Positions 60,442 through 64,000 of a DNA stretch of 64,000 nucleotides are shown in pieces (the stretch's first letter is position 1; every line of letters begins with the position of its first letter). Origin of the DNA: Deltaproteobacteria bacterium. Its GTDB lineage: Bacteria > UBA10199 > JACPAL01. The translations under genes and the position numbers were made by a program. The stretch spans positions 1 through 64,000 of the forward strand of contig JACPAL010000013.1 of the NCBI GenBank assembly GCA_016180855.1. The letters are read 5' to 3'. Under the pieces are notes generated by a model. It was not told where the DNA came from. It worked only from the letters and a program-made list of their open reading frames with translations, and ran no database searches.

Positions 60442-60714
60442 TTACTGACAAGCCTTTCGAAGCTCTTTCCCGGCTCTGAATTTCGGGACATTTGCTGCCC
60501 GAATTTCGATTTCAGCGCCTGTCTGCGGATTGCGTCCCTTGCGGGCACGCCTCTTGGAGACGAGGAAGGTTCCGAAGCCGGTCAATGTCAACTTGTCCTT
60601 TTTCTTCAGACACTTTGTGACATTGGCAGTAACGGAATTCAACGCCCTCTCAGAGACGGCCTTCGAGATCTTGCAGTCCTTCGCGATGAGCGCGACGAGT
60701 TCACTTTTGGTCAT
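60442..60714 (-). CDS. hup: HU-family DNA-binding protein
   Basis: 90 residues from ATG 60714, chosen for its AAAGGGGGTGAC ribosome-binding site; the frame is open 75 bases upstream. The sequence has the HU/IHF fold: TKSELVALIAKDCKISKAVSERALNSV, the GFGTFLVSKRRARKGRNPQTG signature and the DNA-arm end KFRAGKELRKA. It bends and compacts DNA. It carries two Cys (DCKIS and KACQ), unusual for HU. It is divergent from gyrA across 248 bases that hold both promoters, and ends in a strong terminator. Confidence 0.94.
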   Translation of the reverse strand: MTKSELVALIAKDCKISKAVSERALNSVTANVTKCLKKKDKLTLTGFGTFLVSKRRARKGRNPQTGAEIEIRAANVPKFRAGKELRKACQ

Positions 60715-60922
60715 TTTATTGTCACCCCCTTTCCTGACGAGTTTCTGGTTCTTTCTAACCCGCATCTCACAAGGATTTGCGGGAACCAAAATCTGCAGAT
60801 GTCGGACTTAAGCCAATCCCTTTCAAGGAGTCAATCAAAAAACAACAGAACGATTTTTTTGAATGCGTGCAAATCCTTGCCAAATCGGTCTTGGAGACGG
60901 ATAGCTTGGCACGGTTTTTGAA

Positions 60923-60952
60923 TTGACATTCCCTCTGTTTTTGAAGATTAAT
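60923..60952 (+). promoter_or_regulatory. Promoter of gyrA
   Basis: A perfect TTGACA (60923-60928), 18 bases, then ATTAAT (60947-60952). ATG 60963 follows ten bases later with no ribosome-binding site. The remaining part of the 60715-60962 gap shows no gene. Confidence 0.5.
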
Positions 60953-60962
60953 TTTGTACCTT

Positions 60963-63398
60963 ATGGTCCGTTCTGCCGAAATTCGACCTGTCAATATCGA
61001 AGATGAGATGAAGGACAGCTACCTTGATTACGCGATGAGCGTCATCATCGGTAGGGCGATTCCGGATGCCCGTGATGGGCTCAAGCCGGTTCATCGTCGG
61101 ATCCTCTATGCGATGCTCCAGGAAGGGCTTCTTTCCAACAAGAGATATTCAAAGTGTGCTGGTGTCGTGGGAGAGGTTCTGAAAAAGTACCATCCCCACG
61201 GTGACTTGGCGGTTTACGACGCCCTGGTTCGTCTCGCCCAGGAATGGAACATGAGGTATCCCCTCATTGATGGTCAGGGGAATTTCGGTTCGATCGATGG
61301 GGATTCCGCGGCTGCCTATCGATACACCGAGGCACGTCTTACCAAACTGGCTGAGGAGATGCTGGCGGATATCGACAAAGAGACGGTTGATTTCATTCCA
61401 AATTTTGACGAATCGGCCGAGGAGCCGACCGTTCTGCCCTCAAGAGTCCCTAATCTGTTGGTCAATGGTTCGGACGGTATTGCCGTTGGCATGGCGACCA
61501 AAATCCCCCCCCATCATCTCGGAGAGGTAATTGATGGCTGTTTGGCCCTCATTAAAAATCCTGAGGTGACGGTTAAGGAGTTGATGAAAATCATTCCTGG
61601 TCCTGATTTCCCGACGGGGGGTTTTATTCATGGTCGCGAGGGTATCAAGAATGTTTACGAGACCGGCAAGGGTAGCGTCCAGATGCGTGGACGTGCGTTG
61701 ATCGAACCTGTCGCGAAGGGGGATCGTGAGAGCATCATCATCACAGAAATTCCCTATCAGGTGAACAAGGCGCGTCTCATTGAAAGGATTGCGGATCTTC
61801 ATCGGGATGGAAAAATTGAAGGAATTTCCGATCTGCGTGATGAGTCGGACAAGGACGGGATGCGAATCGTTGTGGAACTTAAGAAGGGGAGCGTCTCCGG
61901 TGTCGTTTTGAATCAGCTTTATGCGCACACCCCGTTGCAGACGAATTTTGGTGTGATCTTGCTCGCGATTATTCATGGGAAACCGCAGATTCTCAATCTG
62001 AAAAATGCCCTGCAGATTTTTGTTGATCACCGCAAAGAGGTTGTCACTCGCCGAACTATCTATGATCTCCGTAAGGCGGAGGAGCGGGCTCATATTCTGG
62101 AAGGACTCAAGATTGCCGTGGAGAATATTGATGCGGTGATCAATCTCATCAAGAAGTCACAGAACCCCCAAGAGGCGAAAGCTGCGTTGATGAAGAAATT
62201 TAGTCTGTCCGAGATTCAGGCTCAGTCAATTTTGGACATCAAGCTTCAGCGGTTGACGGCCTTGGAGAGGGAGAAAATTGTTGAGGAGTATGCGGCAGTT
62301 CAGAAGGAGATCAAGAGACTGAAGGAAATCCTGAAAAGTGAGAAACTGCTCCTGGAAATTATTTCAGGTGAACTTTCCGAGATTAAAAAGAACTATCATG
62401 ATGAGAGGAGGACGGAGATTATTTCCCGAACGGAGGAGCTTTCTGTTGAGGACCTGATTCAAGAAGAAGAGATGGTGGTGACGATCTCCCATCAGGGCTA
62501 TATCAAACGGAACCCGATTAGCATTTATCGGGCCCAGCGTCGCGGCGGTCAGGGAAAGACCGGGATGACGACCCGTGACGAGGATTTTCTCCGCGATCTC
62601 TTTGTTGCCTCCACCCACTCCTACGTTTTGATCTTTTCAAGCGTTGGTAAAGTGTATTGGCTCAAGGTTCATGAAATCCCCCAGGCGGGTCGTACTGCCA
62701 AGGGTAAGCCGGTTGTCAATCTGGTTCAAATGGCCTCCGGTGAAGAGATTGCCGGTATCCTGACGGTCCAGCAGTTTGAGGAAGGGAAACATGTTATTTT
62801 TGCCACGAAAAGAGGACTGGTCAAAAAGACCGAGCTCATGGCCTACGCCAATCCCCGATCGGCCGGCATTATTGCCCTGGGGGTTGAAGAGGGGGACTGT
62901 CTGATCGGGGCCGCCTTGACGTCGGGCGATCAGGAGATTCTTCTTTCAACGCGTGAGGGCCAAGCGATCCGCTTTCATGAAAATGAGGCCCGTCCGATGG
63001 GGCGAACGGCAGTCGGTGTTATCGGGATCCGGTTAGATAAAAAGGATGAGGTTGTGAGTCTCGAGGCGCTTCGACCGGGTCAGACGGTTCTTTCCATCAC
63101 GGAAAACGGATATGGAAAACGGACCTCCCTGGAGGAGTATCGTGTACAAGGCCGTGGGGGGAGCGGCATCATTACCATCAAAACGACCGAACGGAATGGT
63201 CCTGTAGTTGGTGTTCAGCAAGTGACCGATGATGACCACATCATGGTTATTACAACCTCTGGTAAAATCATTCGGCTGAAAGTGAGCGAACTGTCGGTTA
63301 TCGGAAGAAATACGCAAGGATTCCGTCTGATTCATCTGGAACAGGGAGAGAAAGTTGCCGCTTTTGCCAAGTTGGCTGAAAAAGAGGGAGAAGAATAG
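60963..63398 (+). CDS. gyrA: DNA gyrase subunit A
   Basis: 811 residues from ATG 60963 (a TTG nine bases upstream is in frame). Catalytic Tyr121 is in [13 protein letters not shown], matching the E. coli Tyr122 position. Other marks: [30 protein letters not shown], the quinolone-region [24 protein letters not shown] with D instead of the S found in E. coli ([12 protein letters not shown]), and the GyrA-box [11 protein letters not shown], which separates gyrase from topoisomerase IV. Six C-terminal beta-pinwheel blades follow. The residue preceding AVYD is Leu where quinolone-sensitive enzymes have Ser-Ala. gyrB is not adjacent. Confidence 0.96.
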   Translation: MVRSAEIRPVNIEDEMKDSYLDYAMSVIIGRAIPDARDGLKPVHRRILYAMLQEGLLSNKRYSKCAGVVGEVLKKYHPHGDLAVYDALVRLAQEWNMRYPLIDGQGNFGSIDGDSAAAYRYTEARLTKLAEEMLADIDKETVDFIPNFDESAEEPTVLPSRVPNLLVNGSDGIAVGMATKIPPHHLGEVIDGCLALIKNPEVTVKELMKIIPGPDFPTGGFIHGREGIKNVYETGKGSVQMRGRALIEPVAKGDRESIIITEIPYQVNKARLIERIADLHRDGKIEGISDLRDESDKDGMRIVVELKKGSVSGVVLNQLYAHTPLQTNFGVILLAIIHGKPQILNLKNALQIFVDHRKEVVTRRTIYDLRKAEERAHILEGLKIAVENIDAVINLIKKSQNPQEAKAALMKKFSLSEIQAQSILDIKLQRLTALEREKIVEEYAAVQKEIKRLKEILKSEKLLLEIISGELSEIKKNYHDERRTEIISRTEELSVEDLIQEEEMVVTISHQGYIKRNPISIYRAQRRGGQGKTGMTTRDEDFLRDLFVASTHSYVLIFSSVGKVYWLKVHEIPQAGRTAKGKPVVNLVQMASGEEIAGILTVQQFEEGKHVIFATKRGLVKKTELMAYANPRSAGIIALGVEEGDCLIGAALTSGDQEILLSTREGQAIRFHENEARPMGRTAVGVIGIRLDKKDEVVSLEALRPGQTVLSITENGYGKRTSLEEYRVQGRGGSGIITIKTTERNGPVVGVQQVTDDDHIMVITTSGKIIRLKVSELSVIGRNTQGFRLIHLEQGEKVAAFAKLAEKEGEE

Positions 63399-63855
63399 CC
63401 TCCTTCTCTTCTTGCCGATCCTTTTGTTAGTTCACTGCAGTAATCGGGCAGAGGAGGTGGAGGTTCTCTTTCAGTCTCCTCAAGGGCTTAATTTCTATCA
63501 ATTGGAGGTTGCCAAAACCGGTCAGCAACGAGCCCAGGGGTTGATGTTCAGGGAGAAACTTCCGAGCCGAGCCGGTATGCTTTTCGTATTTCCCCAGAAG
63601 ACAGCTTCCCCCTTCTGGATGAAAAATACCCCTCTTTCTCTCGATATTCTTTTTATAAACGAGAGGGGGGTGATTGTTGATCTGATTGAAAGGGCGACCC
63701 CTTTTTCCGAGGAACTCCTTATTCCAAAAGAGCCGTATGCTTACGTTATTGAAATCAGGGGTGGCTCTTCTCTAGCTCTGGGTGTCCGGGTGGGAGGGCA
63801 GGTGCGGTTGCCTGAGGCTTGTTATCAAAGAATTGCACCTTGCGATCCTTCTTGA
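63355..63855 (+). CDS. DUF192 lipoprotein
   Basis: 166 residues from TTG 63355, preceded by GGGAGAG; TTG 63364 is an alternative. Either start lies inside gyrA. The signal ends in the lipobox LLLVHC. The DUF192 domain follows: LEVAKTGQQRAQGLMFREKLPSRAGMLFVF, FWMKNTPLSLDILFI and YVIEIRGGSSLALGVRVGGQV. The domain is widespread in bacteria and archaea, with no certain biochemical role. The 3' 101 bases overlap, in antisense, the end of the minus-strand foldase gene. Confidence 0.85.
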   Translation: MPLLPSWLKKREKNSLLLFLPILLLVHCSNRAEEVEVLFQSPQGLNFYQLEVAKTGQQRAQGLMFREKLPSRAGMLFVFPQKTASPFWMKNTPLSLDILFINERGVIVDLIERATPFSEELLIPKEPYAYVIEIRGGSSLALGVRVGGQVRLPEACYQRIAPCDPS

Positions 63856-64000
63856 GTTGATCCAGAAGATCCTGTCGCACCTTCGACTGAATTCGAAACC
63901 GAATCCCCATCGAGGCCTCCTCCAATGATTGAGAGGTCTTTGCCTCCAGGACTTTGATCAGGTGGATGCCGTCTTTAGTCTTGATCGGTGTGGAGACATC
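63755..64000 (-). CDS. C-terminus of a PpiC/SurA-type peptidyl-prolyl isomerase (partial)
   Basis: 81 residues plus stop; the rest lies beyond the right edge. The start of the visible part, STPIKTKDGIHLIKVLEAK, is the end of a parvulin domain (family form S.pvkT.yGyHiikv). A helical tail follows (IRFRIQSKVRQDLLDQLKKD) and then a Pro-rich end. Relatives help fold exported and outer-membrane proteins in the periplasm. The stop codon lies inside the DUF192 gene, giving a long antisense 3' overlap. Confidence 0.75.
   Translation of the reverse strand, partial: DVSTPIKTKDGIHLIKVLEAKTSQSLEEASMGIRFRIQSKVRQDLLDQLKKDRKVQFFDNKPQATAPALPPGHPELEKSHP

Overview
The window looks like chromosomal DNA from an uncultured Gram-negative (diderm) bacterium. 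LolA, a secretin, OMP85-like and other outer-membrane barrels and many lipobox proteins show the diderm envelope. The gene set (MSHA-like type IV pilus, class III aminotransferase, phasin, large Cys-rich lipoproteins) resembles uncultured deltaproteobacteria-like lineages, but nothing here fixes the taxonomy. Genes are densely packed, with ATGA/GTGA start-stop overlaps and convergent stop codons. I found no rRNA, tRNA, CRISPR array, transposase or phage gene.

Layout. 1-3476: tail of a Cys-repeat secreted protein, then a peptidase-MA/TolB-propeller/barrel protein. 3473-19153: a complete-looking MSHA-like type IVa pilus locus. Two pilT genes face pilB, which is followed by pilC, the major pilin, three Glu5 minor pilins and two Glu5-less PilX/MshP-like pilins, then mshM/mshN-like genes, pilM, pilN, pilO, a secretin with a PilP-like front end, and a TPR-lytic transglycosylase. 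19144-29531: an accessory-looking block with a membrane metallopeptidase-like gene, a secreted protein with a possible NTR/TIMP-like front end, two tandem metzincin-like lipoproteins, a lipoprotein with a dead metzincin motif and a beta-helix, and an OMP85-like barrel without a visible signal peptide. 29528-41720: dGTPase, queE-DUF366-queC, phasin, recJ, secF-secD-yajC-tgt, coaB-like, a TPR protein and ispH. 41790-54494: Cys-rich lipoprotein, short queA, spoIID-like, ftsK, lolA, comF, suhB-like, TPR, small barrel and a 918-residue lipoprotein. 54542-64000: aminotransferase, ferredoxin-Hsp20-like fusion, tatD, P1-nuclease/PLC-like protein, gshB, HU, gyrA, DUF192 and the tail of a PpiC/SurA-type foldase.

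Working together. The pilus block encodes the motor (PilB, two PilT), platform (PilC), pilins, alignment proteins (PilM/N/O) and secretin; a prepilin peptidase must lie elsewhere. Queuosine genes sit at three nearby places (queC/E with DUF366, tgt, queA), with no queD or queG seen. The secreted block at 20984-29531 is the best candidate for an undescribed system.

Two themes run through the window. First, many transcription units start with a sigma-70-like promoter whose -10 box ends only about 7-12 bases before the start codon, with no Shine-Dalgarno sequence, which suggests common leaderless translation. Second, several small palindromic repeat families are scattered between genes and, in two cases, inserted in frame inside genes.
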